Translations under genes and position numbers: made by a program
Notes under the pieces: generated by a model
Seen by the model: only the letters and a program-made list of their open reading frames with translations
Told to the model about the DNA's origin: nothing
The model's database searches: none
Assembly: GCA_023653115.1 (NCBI GenBank)
Contig: JAMNXO010000003.1
Location: 1 to 64,000, forward strand
Direction of reading: 5' to 3'
Origin: Erythrobacter sp.
GTDB taxonomy: Bacteria > Pseudomonadota > Alphaproteobacteria > Sphingomonadales > Sphingomonadaceae
DNA length: 64,000 nucleotides
In this document: positions 1 to 9,190 of the stretch, piece by piece
Layout: each line of letters opens with the position of its first letter
Position numbering within the stretch: position 1 is the first letter of the stretch

Positions 1-135
1 GGCGGCACCGACACGGATCTGCTCGCGCTGCTCAAGCAGCACTTCACCACGGTCAAACACGCCAAGCCGCCCGCGAGCCGCAAGGATTCGTCCGAATGGT
101 ATGTGGTGGCGCAGAAATTCAAAGGGCGCGAGTAA
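1..135 (+). CDS. rlmE: 23S rRNA (uridine-2'-O)-methyltransferase RlmE, 3' end only
   Basis: Only the last 44 codons and the TAA stop are in the window; the gene begins upstream. The C-terminus contains [20 protein letters not shown], which matches the ending of the RlmE/FtsJ family, where the Lys of the catalytic K-D-K-E set lies in this KPPASR segment. RlmE methylates the 2'-OH of U2552 in the 23S rRNA A-loop late in 50S assembly, using S-adenosylmethionine. The stop lies 24 bp from the stop of the convergent cytochrome gene. Identification rests on this one C-terminal motif. Confidence 0.85.
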   Translation, partial: GGTDTDLLALLKQHFTTVKHAKPPASRKDSSEWYVVAQKFKGRE

Positions 136-159
136 ACCCGCGCCCCTGACGTTTTCGGC

Positions 160-858
160 TTATTCGGTGGCGGCGGCCGGATCGGTGCCGGCTTCTGCTG
201 CGGCGACGGCTTCAGCCTCGCCCTCGGCTGCTGCCGCTTCGCCTTCGGCACCTGCGGCGGCCGCATCGGCCACGAAGGTCGGCACCGGCAGATTGGCGCC
301 CTTGGAGTTGAGATACATTGCCAGCGCGGCGCGATCTTCAATCTTGGAGAGGCCGGCAAAGCTCATCTTGGTGCCCGAGACGTAAGCCTTGGGGTTTGTG
401 AGCCACTGGTTCATCTTGTCCCAGTCCCAGGTGCCGCCCAGCGCCTTGAGTTCGGCGCTGTAGGCAAAGCCGCCCTTGGCAGCGACCGGACCGCCCATCA
501 CGCCCGCCAGATTGGGGCCGATGCCATTGGCGCCGCCCGGATCAATGGTATGGCAGCTCTGGCACTTGGAATAGGCCTTTTCGCCCGCGGCGATCAGTTC
601 GGCGGCGGGCATCATGTTGAGCGCTTCGGCCATCGACATTTCCGCCGGGCCAGCGCCTTCCTCAACCACGCCTTCGATCACGTAGCCGAGCTTTTCCGGA
701 CGTTCCGGCTTGTCGCCATGGAAGAACTTGCCCGAGAGGATCGAAAGCCCCAGCCCGAGACCGGCCGCGAACAGCACCCAGCCAGCGGCAGTGTTGAACA
801 GATCGCCACCACCGGTCTGGCCTGCGGCGTTATCCTGCGAAGAGTTGTCCTGTGTCAT
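160..858 (-). CDS. membrane-anchored class I cytochrome c
   Basis: The 232-residue protein has a short cytoplasmic N-terminus, one membrane segment (about residues 24-42) that probably stays as an anchor, and a periplasmic cytochrome c domain. The haem c attachment motif CQSCH is at 99-103 and the likely axial Met is in GTKMSF near 165. This layout matches the CycM/cytochrome c552 type that carries electrons from the bc1 complex to a terminal oxidase. The last 35 residues are a low-complexity Ala/Glu-rich tail that is not part of the cytochrome fold. It is divergent from pheA, with about 120 bp between the starts. The oxidase partner cannot be told from the sequence. Confidence 0.9.
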   Translation of the reverse strand: MTQDNSSQDNAAGQTGGGDLFNTAAGWVLFAAGLGLGLSILSGKFFHGDKPERPEKLGYVIEGVVEEGAGPAEMSMAEALNMMPAAELIAAGEKAYSKCQSCHTIDPGGANGIGPNLAGVMGGPVAAKGGFAYSAELKALGGTWDWDKMNQWLTNPKAYVSGTKMSFAGLSKIEDRAALAMYLNSKGANLPVPTFVADAAAAGAEGEAAAAEGEAEAVAAAEAGTDPAAATE

Positions 859-977
859 CCCGCCGGGCTCATAGTGTTGCCCAGCGGTGCGCGCAAGACT
901 GATCGTGGCACGAATTCTTGCACCTTTTGCAAGCAGGCTTGCCGCGATGGCCGCCGCGCTCTAACAGCCTTGCCATC

Positions 978-1871
978 ATGCGATCCTTCCCCGGCCCTGC
1001 TCTTGAAATCGTCGACCGGATGCGCGTTGCTGCCGCCACCGATCCGGCGCGGGCGATTGCCTTCCAGGGCTCGCCCGGCGCCAATTCGCACCGCGCCGCC
1101 ACCGAGGCGCGCCCCGATTGCAACCCCTTGCCGTGCTTCAGTTTTGAAGACGCGCTGGAGGCGGTGAAGGATGGCCGCGCGGGCCAGGCGATCATCCCGA
1201 TCGAGAATTCGCAGCACGGGCGGGTGGCCGATATCCACTTCCTGCTGCCCGAAAGCGGCCTGCACATTACCGGCGAATATTTCATGCCGATCCACCACGC
1301 GCTGATGGCGCTCGGCAGCGGGCCGTTCGAGGCGGCCTACAGCCACCCGCAGGCGCTGGGCCAGTCGCGCCACTATCTGCGCGCGCGGGGAATCGTGCCG
1401 CTGAGCCATGCCGATACCGCCGGCGCTGCAGCCTATGTGGCCGAGCGCGGCGATCCCAATGTGGCCGCGATTGCTCCGGCGCTCGCCGCCGAGCTGTATG
1501 GCCTCTCCATCATCGAGCACAATGTCGAGGACAGCCCCGACAACATGACGCGCTTCGTGATCCTCGCGCGCGAACCGCTCGCGGCCGGATCGCTGGCGGG
1601 CAAGCCGGTGATGACGACCTTCATCTTCGAGGTGAAGAACATTCCGGCCGCGCTCTACAAATCGCTTGGCGGGTTCGCCACCAACGGGGTCAACATGACC
1701 AAGCTGGAGAGCTATCAGCAGGGCACCAGCTTTGCCGCGACCACCTTTTACGCCGACATCATCGGCGCGCCGGGCGATCCCGGAGTTGATCGGGCGCTGG
1801 AAGAATGCGCGTTCCATTCCAAGGAATTGCGCATTCTGGGCACCTACGAACAGGCCCGCGCCAGAGGATAG
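978..1871 (+). CDS. pheA: prephenate dehydratase
   Basis: The enzyme converts prephenate to phenylpyruvate in phenylalanine biosynthesis. The 297-residue protein is a monofunctional type: a PDT catalytic domain (about 25-200) with AFQGSPGANSH near its start and the catalytic TRF motif at 191-193, followed by an ACT regulatory domain (about 212-290) with ESYQQGTSF in the phenylalanine-binding position. There is no chorismate mutase domain. An in-frame ATG 60 bp upstream exists, but its 20 extra residues are Arg/Pro-rich and outside the domain, so the ATG at 978 is preferred. The ACT domain predicts feedback control by phenylalanine. Confidence 0.95.
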   Translation: MRSFPGPALEIVDRMRVAAATDPARAIAFQGSPGANSHRAATEARPDCNPLPCFSFEDALEAVKDGRAGQAIIPIENSQHGRVADIHFLLPESGLHITGEYFMPIHHALMALGSGPFEAAYSHPQALGQSRHYLRARGIVPLSHADTAGAAAYVAERGDPNVAAIAPALAAELYGLSIIEHNVEDSPDNMTRFVILAREPLAAGSLAGKPVMTTFIFEVKNIPAALYKSLGGFATNGVNMTKLESYQQGTSFAATTFYADIIGAPGDPGVDRALEECAFHSKELRILGTYEQARARG

Positions 1872-1954
1872 GGCGCAGGGAAATAGGTTAACGCCCCGAG
1901 CCGCGCGGTTTCGCGGTTGCACCTGCGTGCGCGCCATGCCACCAACCGCGAGGC

Positions 1955-2659
1955 ATGACCGCAGCGGCGCAGACCTTTCCGGACGAATCAGCAGAAGATT
2001 CAGGCGCATCCGCCGCCTTCGATGCGTTGGCGTGGGAACGGCTGCGCGATGATGGCGACATCCAGTTCGCCCCTGTCGATATCCCCGAAATCAAACCGCC
2101 TGAACCCAGCTGGTTTGAAAAGATGCTGGCCGAGCTGTTCCGCTTCCTCGGCGAATTGTTTGGGCCGTTAGGCCAGCTCCTCGGGGCCTCGTGGTGGTGG
2201 CTGCAATGGGTGCTGCTCGGCGCGGTCGTGCTGTTTGTGGTCATGATGCTGGTGCGCAATCTCGGCCTGTTCGGCGCCCGCAGCCGCAAAGCCGCCGCTG
2301 CGGGTGAGGACGAATGGCAGCCCGAACACGCCGCCACGCTGGCGCTGCTGGAAGATGCCGACCGGCTGGCGGCAGAAGGCCGGTTTGACGAGGCCACGCG
2401 CCTGCTGCTCCAGCGTAGTGTAGGCCAGATGGCGGCGGCGCGGCCCGACTGGGTCGAACCGTCGAGCACCGCGCGCGAATTGGCGGCCTTGCCCGCCCTG
2501 CCAGAAAGCGCCCGCACCGCCTTCCGCGTGATCGCCGAGCGGGTCGAGCGCAGCCTGTTCGCGCTGCGGGCACTGGAACGCAGCGACTGGGAAGCGGCGC
2601 GTGCGGCCTATGCCGACTTCGCGCTCGCCCGGCTCAATGTGCGCGGGCAGCTGACATGA
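1955..2659 (+). CDS. DUF4129-domain membrane protein, first gene of a MoxR operon
   Basis: The 234-residue protein has a soluble N-terminus, one membrane segment (about 79-105, preceded by a WWWLQW cluster) and a cytoplasmic helical C-terminal domain (about 115-225) of the DUF4129 type. Proteins of this type usually sit beside MoxR ATPases and DUF58 proteins, as here. The biochemical role is not known. Its stop overlaps the ATG of the next gene by four bases, indicating translational coupling. It is the first gene of a seven-gene run on this strand. Confidence 0.8.
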   Translation: MTAAAQTFPDESAEDSGASAAFDALAWERLRDDGDIQFAPVDIPEIKPPEPSWFEKMLAELFRFLGELFGPLGQLLGASWWWLQWVLLGAVVLFVVMMLVRNLGLFGARSRKAAAAGEDEWQPEHAATLALLEDADRLAAEGRFDEATRLLLQRSVGQMAAARPDWVEPSSTARELAALPALPESARTAFRVIAERVERSLFALRALERSDWEAARAAYADFALARLNVRGQLT

Positions 2660-3915
2660 GCCGCGGCGGCGGCGCTTTTTCACGCGGCGGCGTGCTGGCG
2701 CTGGTGGCGGGCGGGTTTGCCCTGTTCCTCGCACTGATCTGGCTGCTGGCAGCTGGCGAGGGCTTTGGCGGAAACGGCAATAATGGCCAAGCCCATGCCG
2801 CGGCCAAGGGTCTCAACGGCTATGCGGGCCTCGTGCGGCTGGCCGAAGCAGCGGATTTTGATGTGACCCGCTCGCGCAGTCCCATCGGGCTGGAGACCGA
2901 GGGCCTGCTGGTGGTGACCCCGCCGCCCGCGACCGATGCCGAAGAATTCGCCGAATTGCTGAAGAAGCGCGAGAACATCGGCCCGACGCTGGTGATCCTG
3001 CCCAAATGGAACGCGCTGCAACCCCCGCCTTTCCTGCCAAGCGAGGCGCGCGAGAAGTTCAAGACCGGCTGGGTGATTCTTGGCGATGCTGACCCGCTCG
3101 AATGGACGGCCAAACTGCCGCAGCCCTATGGCTTTACCAGCACGCTCGAACAGCTTGAGCCTGACGAGGCGCCCGATTGGGAAGGCTTTGGCCTCGCCGG
3201 CAGTCTGCCGACCCGCAGCATCCTCTACACCGAGGAAGACGCGCTGCACGAAGCGCTGATCACCGATGCCGCCGGGCACTGGCTGGCGCTGCGGGTGGTG
3301 GGCAAGGAGGGCACCGATTTCTACGAAAACGCCCACTGGACGGTGTTCGTCGCCGAGCCCGATCTGGTGAACAACTACGGCCTTGCCGACAAGGCACGCG
3401 CCGAAGCAGCGCTCGCTCTGCTCAGCGCGGCGGCCTATGATGGCGATATCAACGAAGTGACCTTCGATCTCACCCTCAACGGCTTTGGCGCGTCCGAGAA
3501 CCTGCTGACGCTGGCCTTCCGCCCGCCCTTCCTGGCCGCGACGTTGTGCCTGCTGCTGGCGCTGCTGATCATTGCCTGGCGCGCCTTCAAGCGATTCGGC
3601 CCGGCAGCGGTTGGCGGGGAGCCGGGGATCGCTTTCGGCAAGCAGCGGCTGATTGCCAATGGCGCGGGCCTGATCGTGCGGGCGCGGCGGCTCCACCTGC
3701 TCGGTGCGCCCTATGCCGCGCTGACCGCGCGCCGCCTTGCTGACCGGCTCGGTCTCACCCGCACCGATGCCGACAGCATCGACGCCGCGCTCGCCCGCCG
3801 TCTGCCGGGCGAGGAACCCTTCTCGCGCCGCGCCGCGCGGCTCGAATCCGCCGATAGGCCCGCCGATATCCTGGGCGCCGCACAGGCGCTCGACGATCTG
3901 ACCCGCAAGCTGTGA
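2656..3915 (+). CDS. DUF4350-domain membrane protein
   Basis: The 419-residue protein has a membrane segment at about 12-33, an extracytoplasmic alpha/beta domain (about 45-270) of the DUF4350 type, a second membrane segment at about 285-305 (a Leu-rich stretch in [15 protein letters not shown]) and a cytoplasmic Arg-rich helical tail. DUF4350 proteins accompany DUF4129, MoxR and DUF58 in many bacteria. Function is unknown; a role as membrane partner of the MoxR ATPase is an inference from neighbourhood only. Start and stop are fixed by the 4-bp overlap upstream and the 16-bp gap to moxR. Confidence 0.78.
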   Translation: MSRGGGAFSRGGVLALVAGGFALFLALIWLLAAGEGFGGNGNNGQAHAAAKGLNGYAGLVRLAEAADFDVTRSRSPIGLETEGLLVVTPPPATDAEEFAELLKKRENIGPTLVILPKWNALQPPPFLPSEAREKFKTGWVILGDADPLEWTAKLPQPYGFTSTLEQLEPDEAPDWEGFGLAGSLPTRSILYTEEDALHEALITDAAGHWLALRVVGKEGTDFYENAHWTVFVAEPDLVNNYGLADKARAEAALALLSAAAYDGDINEVTFDLTLNGFGASENLLTLAFRPPFLAATLCLLLALLIIAWRAFKRFGPAAVGGEPGIAFGKQRLIANGAGLIVRARRLHLLGAPYAALTARRLADRLGLTRTDADSIDAALARRLPGEEPFSRRAARLESADRPADILGAAQALDDLTRKL

Positions 3916-3931
3916 CAGGGACGACGACACA

Positions 3932-4894
3932 ATGACCATGAGCCTTACTGATGTGCGCGCACTCGCCGATGCCATCCGGGCCGAAATCGCCAAGGCGATC
4001 GTCGGTCAGGAGAGCATGGTCGATATGCTGCTGGTGGCGCTATTGTCCGAAGGGCATGTGCTGATGGAAGGCCCGCCGGGCACCGCCAAAACCTTCCTCG
4101 CCAATGCCTTTGCGACCGCGCTGGGGCTCGATTTCGGGCGCATCCAGTTCACGCCGGATCTGCTGCCGGGCGATATCCTCGGTTCGAACCTGTTCAACTT
4201 CCAGACCAGCCAGTTCACTCTCACCCGCGGGCCGATCTTCTGCGATCTGCTGCTGGCGGACGAAATCAACCGCACCCCGCCCAAGACCCAGGCCGCGTTG
4301 CTCGAAGCGATGCAGGAACGCCGTGTGACGCTGGACGGGGAGACGCACCTGCTGCCCGAACGCTTCATGGTGGTGGCGACCCAGAACCCGATCGAGAACC
4401 AGGGCGTCTATCCCCTGCCCGAAGCCCAGCTTGACCGCTTCCTGTTCAAGCTGCTGGTGCCCTACCCCGACGAGGCCGAAGAAGCGCGGATCGTGGCGAC
4501 CTATGGCCAGCGTTCCGGCCCGCAGCGTCCGGCCGATCTGGGCGTGGCTGCGGTTACCAACGCGACCGGGATCGGTGCTGCTTGCGGCGCGCTGTCGCAG
4601 GTGACCGTGGCGGACGAGATCACCGCCTATGTCGTGCGGTTGGTGCGGGCGACGCGCGATCATAGCGAACTGGTTGTCGGTGCATCCCCGCGTGCTGCGG
4701 TGCTGCTGGCCGGCGCCGCCCGCGCCCGCGCCGCACTGGAGGGCCGCGATTACGTGATCCCCGACGATGTGAAAGCGCTCGCCGTGCCGGTGCTGCGCCA
4801 CCGCCTGACGCTCAGCCCTGCGGCCGAAATCGAAGGGCGCGACATGGAGGCGCTGGTGGCCGAACTGGTCGAAAGCACGGAAGCACCGCGCTAA
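3932..4894 (+). CDS. MoxR-family AAA+ ATPase
   Basis: A 320-residue AAA+ ATPase. Walker A is GPPGTAKT (47-54), Walker B with the catalytic acid is LLLADEIN (106-113), the sensor Asn is in TQNP near 151, and a likely arginine finger is in EAQLDRF (164-170). The C-terminal lid domain is present. MoxR proteins act as chaperone-like ATPases that mature or regulate partner complexes, often with a VWA/DUF58 protein, which is the next gene here (3-bp gap). The substrate cannot be told from the sequence; an envelope role is inferred from the neighbours. Confidence 0.93.
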   Translation: MTMSLTDVRALADAIRAEIAKAIVGQESMVDMLLVALLSEGHVLMEGPPGTAKTFLANAFATALGLDFGRIQFTPDLLPGDILGSNLFNFQTSQFTLTRGPIFCDLLLADEINRTPPKTQAALLEAMQERRVTLDGETHLLPERFMVVATQNPIENQGVYPLPEAQLDRFLFKLLVPYPDEAEEARIVATYGQRSGPQRPADLGVAAVTNATGIGAACGALSQVTVADEITAYVVRLVRATRDHSELVVGASPRAAVLLAGAARARAALEGRDYVIPDDVKALAVPVLRHRLTLSPAAEIEGRDMEALVAELVESTEAPR

Positions 4895-4897
4895 TCC

Positions 4898-6271
4898 ATG
4901 GCCGCGCCATACCGCCTGCTTGTGACGATCCTCACGCCGCTGATGCGGTTGCTGATCATCGTGCCGACCGAGCGCGCGGCATGGAGCATCGCCGCGCTCG
5001 CTCCGGTGGCGCTGGTGATCGCGGCGACCGCGCCCGGCGCATGGATCATCGCGCCGATTCTCGGCGGCGTGCTGCTCGCGTTGGTGGTGCTTGACGGGCT
5101 GCTATCGGGCCGCAACGCCGGATGGGCGATCCAGGCCCCGCCCGATGTCGAAGTCGGCCAGCCCGCCGCGCTCGCTGTCAGCGCGACCTTCCTGGGCGGG
5201 CGGCAGCGCAATGTCAGCGCGGCGCTCGCCTGCGATCCGCGGCTGGCCAGCGGTGGGCGGGTGACGATCGCGCTCACCCCCGAACGCGATGCCCCCGGCT
5301 GGCGCGGCGAGACCACCGTCACGCCCACGCGGCGCGGCACTGCGCCTGTTACCGAGGCCTGGCTGCGCTGGGAGGGGCCGCTGGGCCTCGGCGCGCGGCA
5401 GGTCAGCTACCCGCTGGAACAAGCCGTGCGGATCTGGCCCGATCTCTCGCCGGTCCGCTCCAAGGACTTGCAGACCTTCCTGCGCAACACCCAGACCGGC
5501 CTCATCGCGCGGCGCATCCGCGGCGAGGGCACGCAGTTCGAGGCATTGAGCGAATACGAAGCCGGGATGGACCGCCGCCGCATCGACTGGAAGGCGAGCG
5601 CGCGCCACACGCGGCTCTATGCCCGCGAAAACGAAAGCGAGCGCAACAACCAGATCGTGTTCGCCTTTGATTGCGGGCAGGCGATGTGCGAGCCGGTCGA
5701 CGGGCTGCCGCGCATCGACCGTGCGGTCTCCGCCGCACTCACCTGCGCCTATGTTGCGCTGAAGGGCGGGGACAAATGCGCATTGTTCGGCTTTGCCCGC
5801 CGCCCGCAGCTGATGACCCCCTTCATCACCGAAAGCCGCGCCTTCCACCGCTTGCAGAGCGCCGCGGCCGGGCTCGATTACGAAGCCGCCGAGCCCAATT
5901 TCACCCTCGCGCTCGCCACGCTCACCGCCAAGCTAAAGCGCCGTTCGCTGGTGGTGGTGTTCTCCGATTTCACCGATCCCACCAGCGCCGAACTGATGGT
6001 CGAAAGCATGGGGCGACTGGCGAACAAGCATCTGGTGCTGTTCGTGACCATCGCGGATGCCGAAGTGGAGGCGTTGATCGCCGCGCCGCCGGCAGACATC
6101 GCCACGCTCGCCCGCGCGGTCACCGCCGATACCCTCGCCCAGCAACGCAAGCTGGTGCTCCAGCGCCTCAAGCGCATGGGGATCGATGTGATCGAGGCAC
6201 CGTGGGCCAAGATCGGCCCGCAACTGATCGACCGCTATTTCCTGATCAAGAACAGCGAGGCGATTGGGTGA
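4898..6271 (+). CDS. DUF58-domain (VWA-like) membrane protein, MoxR partner
   Basis: The 457-residue protein has two N-terminal membrane helices (about 28-45 and 50-68), a beta-rich domain, the DUF58 signature YEAGMDRRRIDWKASAR (about 219-235), and a C-terminal domain resembling von Willebrand factor A with FDCGQAM near 256. DUF58 proteins are the usual partners of MoxR ATPases. The stop TGA overlaps the GTG start of the SpoIIM-like gene (GTGA), so the two are probably translated in a coupled way. Confidence 0.88.
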   Translation: MAAPYRLLVTILTPLMRLLIIVPTERAAWSIAALAPVALVIAATAPGAWIIAPILGGVLLALVVLDGLLSGRNAGWAIQAPPDVEVGQPAALAVSATFLGGRQRNVSAALACDPRLASGGRVTIALTPERDAPGWRGETTVTPTRRGTAPVTEAWLRWEGPLGLGARQVSYPLEQAVRIWPDLSPVRSKDLQTFLRNTQTGLIARRIRGEGTQFEALSEYEAGMDRRRIDWKASARHTRLYARENESERNNQIVFAFDCGQAMCEPVDGLPRIDRAVSAALTCAYVALKGGDKCALFGFARRPQLMTPFITESRAFHRLQSAAAGLDYEAAEPNFTLALATLTAKLKRRSLVVVFSDFTDPTSAELMVESMGRLANKHLVLFVTIADAEVEALIAAPPADIATLARAVTADTLAQQRKLVLQRLKRMGIDVIEAPWAKIGPQLIDRYFLIKNSEAIG

Positions 6272-7335
6272 AAACGCCGGTTCTCTCCTCATGGTTCGGG
6301 CGCGGCGAGATTGCCGCGCCGCCCGATATCGCCAGCGCGACCTTGCGCTCGGACCGCTTCAGGCTCGAGCGTGAGGGCGAATGGCGGCGGCTGGAAGCCA
6401 TCGTTGCGCAGATGGAAAAAGGCGGATTGCGACGCATCGCCGATGATGATCTCGTCGCGCTGCCCGCACTTTACCGCACTGCTGCATCAAGCCTCGCGGT
6501 GGCGCGCGAGACCTCGCTCGACAGCGCCACGCTGGCCTATCTCGAGGCGCTGGTGCAGCGCGCGTGGTTCCAGGTCTATGGCCCGCCGCGCGGGTTTGGC
6601 GGCTGGCTGCGCGACTTCGTGCTGGGCGGATGGAGCCGCGCGGTGCGCGCCATCTGGCTCGATATCTGCATCGCGCTGTTCGTGATGGTGGCGGGCGCGA
6701 TCGTCGGCTGGCTGCTCGTGGCGCAGGACGAGGCGTGGTATTACCGGCTCGTGCCTTCCGGCCTCGCCGATACAAGGGTGCCGGGCGCCAGCCGCGAGGA
6801 ATTGCTCGCCAGCCTCGCTACGGAAGAGAGCGCCGCGGGCCTGGCCAGCTTTGCAGCGCAACTGTTCAGCAACAATTCGGGGGTGTGCATCCTCGCCTTC
6901 GCGCTGGGCTTTGCCTTCGGCATCCCATCGCTGCTGCTGATGGTGCACAACATGGCGATGCTGGGCGCGATCCTGTGGCTGTTTTCGGGGCAAGGCCTGA
7001 CTTTGGAGCTGGCCGCGTGGCTCTCTGTTCACGGCACGACCGAGATTTTCGGCATTCTGCTGTCGGGCGCGGCAGGTTTGCACATCGGGCGGTCGATGGC
7101 CTTCCCCGGCCAGCGCGCCGTGCTCACCGCCGCTTCGGAAGCAGGCCAGCGCGGCGCGGTGGTGATGGTGGGCGTGGTGATCATGATGATCGTCGCCGCG
7201 ATCCTCGAGGCCTTCCCGCGCCAGCTGGTTGACGGCACCGGCCCGCGCTTCCTGATCGGCGGATCAATGCTGGCCTTCTGGCTCGCCTATTTCTTCCTCT
7301 ACCGGCCCGTCCGCCTGCCCGAGGACAGCGCATGA
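6268..7335 (+). CDS. stage II sporulation protein M (SpoIIM)-like membrane protein
   Basis: The 355-residue protein has a soluble N-terminal part (about 1-125) and five or six membrane segments after it. SpoIIM-family features include SVHGTTEI in a membrane-proximal loop and the final segment ending YFFLYRPVRL. In sporulating Firmicutes the family works with peptidoglycan hydrolases in engulfment; in non-sporulating proteobacteria it is usually linked to MoxR/DUF58/RDD genes and its role is unknown. The GTG start at 6268 is chosen because it overlaps the DUF58 stop and opens directly on the conserved protein; an earlier in-frame extension would lie inside DUF58. Confidence 0.85.
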   Translation: MKTPVLSSWFGRGEIAAPPDIASATLRSDRFRLEREGEWRRLEAIVAQMEKGGLRRIADDDLVALPALYRTAASSLAVARETSLDSATLAYLEALVQRAWFQVYGPPRGFGGWLRDFVLGGWSRAVRAIWLDICIALFVMVAGAIVGWLLVAQDEAWYYRLVPSGLADTRVPGASREELLASLATEESAAGLASFAAQLFSNNSGVCILAFALGFAFGIPSLLLMVHNMAMLGAILWLFSGQGLTLELAAWLSVHGTTEIFGILLSGAAGLHIGRSMAFPGQRAVLTAASEAGQRGAVVMVGVVIMMIVAAILEAFPRQLVDGTGPRFLIGGSMLAFWLAYFFLYRPVRLPEDSA

Positions 7336-8258
7336 GCGCCGCCGCCGCCGCCGAAAAACGCAGCCGCGTGATGATCACGCCCGAAGGGCTGGCGCTGCCT
7401 GTCACTCTCGCCTCGCGCGGGGGGCGGGCGGGCGCGCTGATGCTCGATGTGATGATCATCTTCGGCGGGCTGCTGGCCTTCAACCTGCTGCTGCTGTGGA
7501 TTGCCGGCGGGCTGCTCGAAGGCACCGCCTTCGATCCTTCATCCGCCCCGAGAGGCGCGCAGGAATTCCTCCAGATCCTGATGGTGATCTCGGGGTTTGT
7601 GACCTGGTATGGCTATTTCCTGGTGCAGGAACTGGGCCCGCGCGGCGCGACGCTGGGCAAGCGCATGGTCGGCATCCGCATCGCTGCGCGCAGCGGCGGG
7701 CGGCTTGCGCCCGAAGCGGTGATCGCGCGCAATCTCATCCGCGATGTCGAGCTGTTCTATCCGCTGGTGCTGGTGCTTGTTCTGCTGGTGCTGAGTTCGG
7801 AGGGCGAGGACATCGGTCTGCTGGCCTGGGCGGCGACCGGCTGGTTCGCGCTGTTCCTGCTGTTCCCGTTCTTCAACCGCGATGCCCTGCGCGCAGGCGA
7901 CATTGTCGCGGGCACCTGGGTGGTCGAGGCCCCGCGCACGAAGCTTGCCGCCACGCTGTCGACGCAAGGCGCCGCCGCCAACCGCGGCGCGAGCGAGGTC
8001 ACCGGCGCGCGCTACGAATTCGGTGACAAGGAACTGGCGGTCTACGGCGAGAAGGAACTCCAGACGCTCGAGCGGATGCTGCGCGATGCCCAGCCCGAGG
8101 CGCTCGCCGCAGTCCACGCCACGATCTGCCGCAAGATCGGCTGGAACCCGGGCGCGGGCGACGAAAGGGCTTTTCTCGAAGCCTTCTATGCGCAATTGCG
8201 GGCGAAGCTCGAAGGCGACATGCGCTTCGGCAAGCGCAAGGCGGACAAGTTTTCATGA
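7332..8258 (+). CDS. RDD-family membrane protein
   Basis: The 308-residue protein has an RDD domain: an Arg and Asp in the first membrane-entry segment (GRAGALMLDVMII, about 32-44), the conserved GATLGKRMVGIRI loop (about 108-120), and RAGDIVAGTWVV at the end of the domain. A cytoplasmic C-terminal extension of about 100 residues follows the last membrane segment. RDD proteins often accompany SpoIIM and MoxR genes; transport has been shown for a few members, but no substrate can be assigned here. It overlaps the genes on both sides by four bases. Confidence 0.85.
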   Translation: MSAAAAAEKRSRVMITPEGLALPVTLASRGGRAGALMLDVMIIFGGLLAFNLLLLWIAGGLLEGTAFDPSSAPRGAQEFLQILMVISGFVTWYGYFLVQELGPRGATLGKRMVGIRIAARSGGRLAPEAVIARNLIRDVELFYPLVLVLVLLVLSSEGEDIGLLAWAATGWFALFLLFPFFNRDALRAGDIVAGTWVVEAPRTKLAATLSTQGAAANRGASEVTGARYEFGDKELAVYGEKELQTLERMLRDAQPEALAAVHATICRKIGWNPGAGDERAFLEAFYAQLRAKLEGDMRFGKRKADKFS

Positions 8259-9190
8259 TGATTGATCGGCGGTTATTCCTTGGCGGCACGCTGGCTTTGG
8301 GGGCTGGTGCCTGCATCCCGCCCGATCAGAGCCCGGTGGGCCGGCTGGCGGCGGAATTGCGGCTGATCGAGGCGGACGCAGGCGGCACGCTCGGGGTCGA
8401 GATCTTTGATCCGGCGAGCGGGTTGTCGCTCGGGCACAATCAGGATCGCCGCTTCGGCCATGCCTCGTCCTTCAAGTTCAGCCTCGCCGCGCTGCTGCTG
8501 CAACGCCATGCGGCAGGCCTGATCAATGCCGACACGCATGTAACGTGGACCGAGGCGGACATGATCAACCACGCCCCGTTCACCCGCGAGCGCATGGCAA
8601 GCGGTGCGACATTGCGCGAATTGGCGCGGGCGACGCAGACGACTTCAGACAATCCGGCGGCCAATATCCTGATGCGCAAGCTCGGCGGCCCGGCGGGGCT
8701 GACCGCGTTCTGGCGCAGCATCGGCGACGAAGTGAGCCGCGTGGATCGCTACGAGCCGGAAATGAACCTCGTCCCCACGGGCGAATTCCGCGACACCGCC
8801 ACGCCTGCCGCGATGGCGCGCAATGTCGCGAAGATCATTTACGGCGATGTGCTTCCGCAAGCCGAACGTACCGAGCTGAAAAGCTGGATGATCGCCACCG
8901 AAACCGGCCTGCGCCGCGTGCGCGCCGGGCTGCCCGAAGGCTGGGTGGCAGGCGACAAGACCGGCACCAGCGGGCTGATCGGCGGGACGGAATACAACTA
9001 TATCGACATCGGGTTCGCCGAAGGGCCGAAGGGCAAGCCGCCGCTCACCTTCGCCTGCTATTTCCGCGCCCGCCAGACCGAAGACGAAATGCTGCCGCGC
9101 GGCGAGCTGGCGCTGGCGCGGGTGGGCAAGGTGATCAAGGAATTCGCCGAGCCGGAAAAGGGCCTGCCGCTGGTGGGCAAGCTTTACTGA
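8255..9190 (+). CDS. class A serine beta-lactamase, probable Tat-exported lipoprotein
   Basis: All four class A active-site elements are present in this 311-residue protein: SSFK (71-74; Ser71 nucleophile, Lys74), SDN (131-133), the omega-loop E167 in EPEMN, and KTG (235-237). The enzyme should hydrolyse beta-lactams; spectrum cannot be predicted. The N-terminus DRRLFLGG resembles a twin-arginine signal, and GAGAC places a Cys at 20 in a plausible lipobox, so it may be Tat-exported and lipid-anchored. The ATG overlaps the RDD stop (ATGA), tying it to the MoxR operon. No AmpR-like regulator is adjacent. A domain-related DD-peptidase is less likely because E167 and SDN are intact. Confidence 0.9.
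   Translation: MMIDRRLFLGGTLALGAGACIPPDQSPVGRLAAELRLIEADAGGTLGVEIFDPASGLSLGHNQDRRFGHASSFKFSLAALLLQRHAAGLINADTHVTWTEADMINHAPFTRERMASGATLRELARATQTTSDNPAANILMRKLGGPAGLTAFWRSIGDEVSRVDRYEPEMNLVPTGEFRDTATPAAMARNVAKIIYGDVLPQAERTELKSWMIATETGLRRVRAGLPEGWVAGDKTGTSGLIGGTEYNYIDIGFAEGPKGKPPLTFACYFRARQTEDEMLPRGELALARVGKVIKEFAEPEKGLPLVGKLY

Noticed and set aside
5671..6267. N-terminal extension of the SpoIIM-like gene
   Set aside because: The extra 199 codons lie inside DUF58 and encode Arg/Ala-rich shadow sequence; the GTG overlap at 6268 is the natural start.
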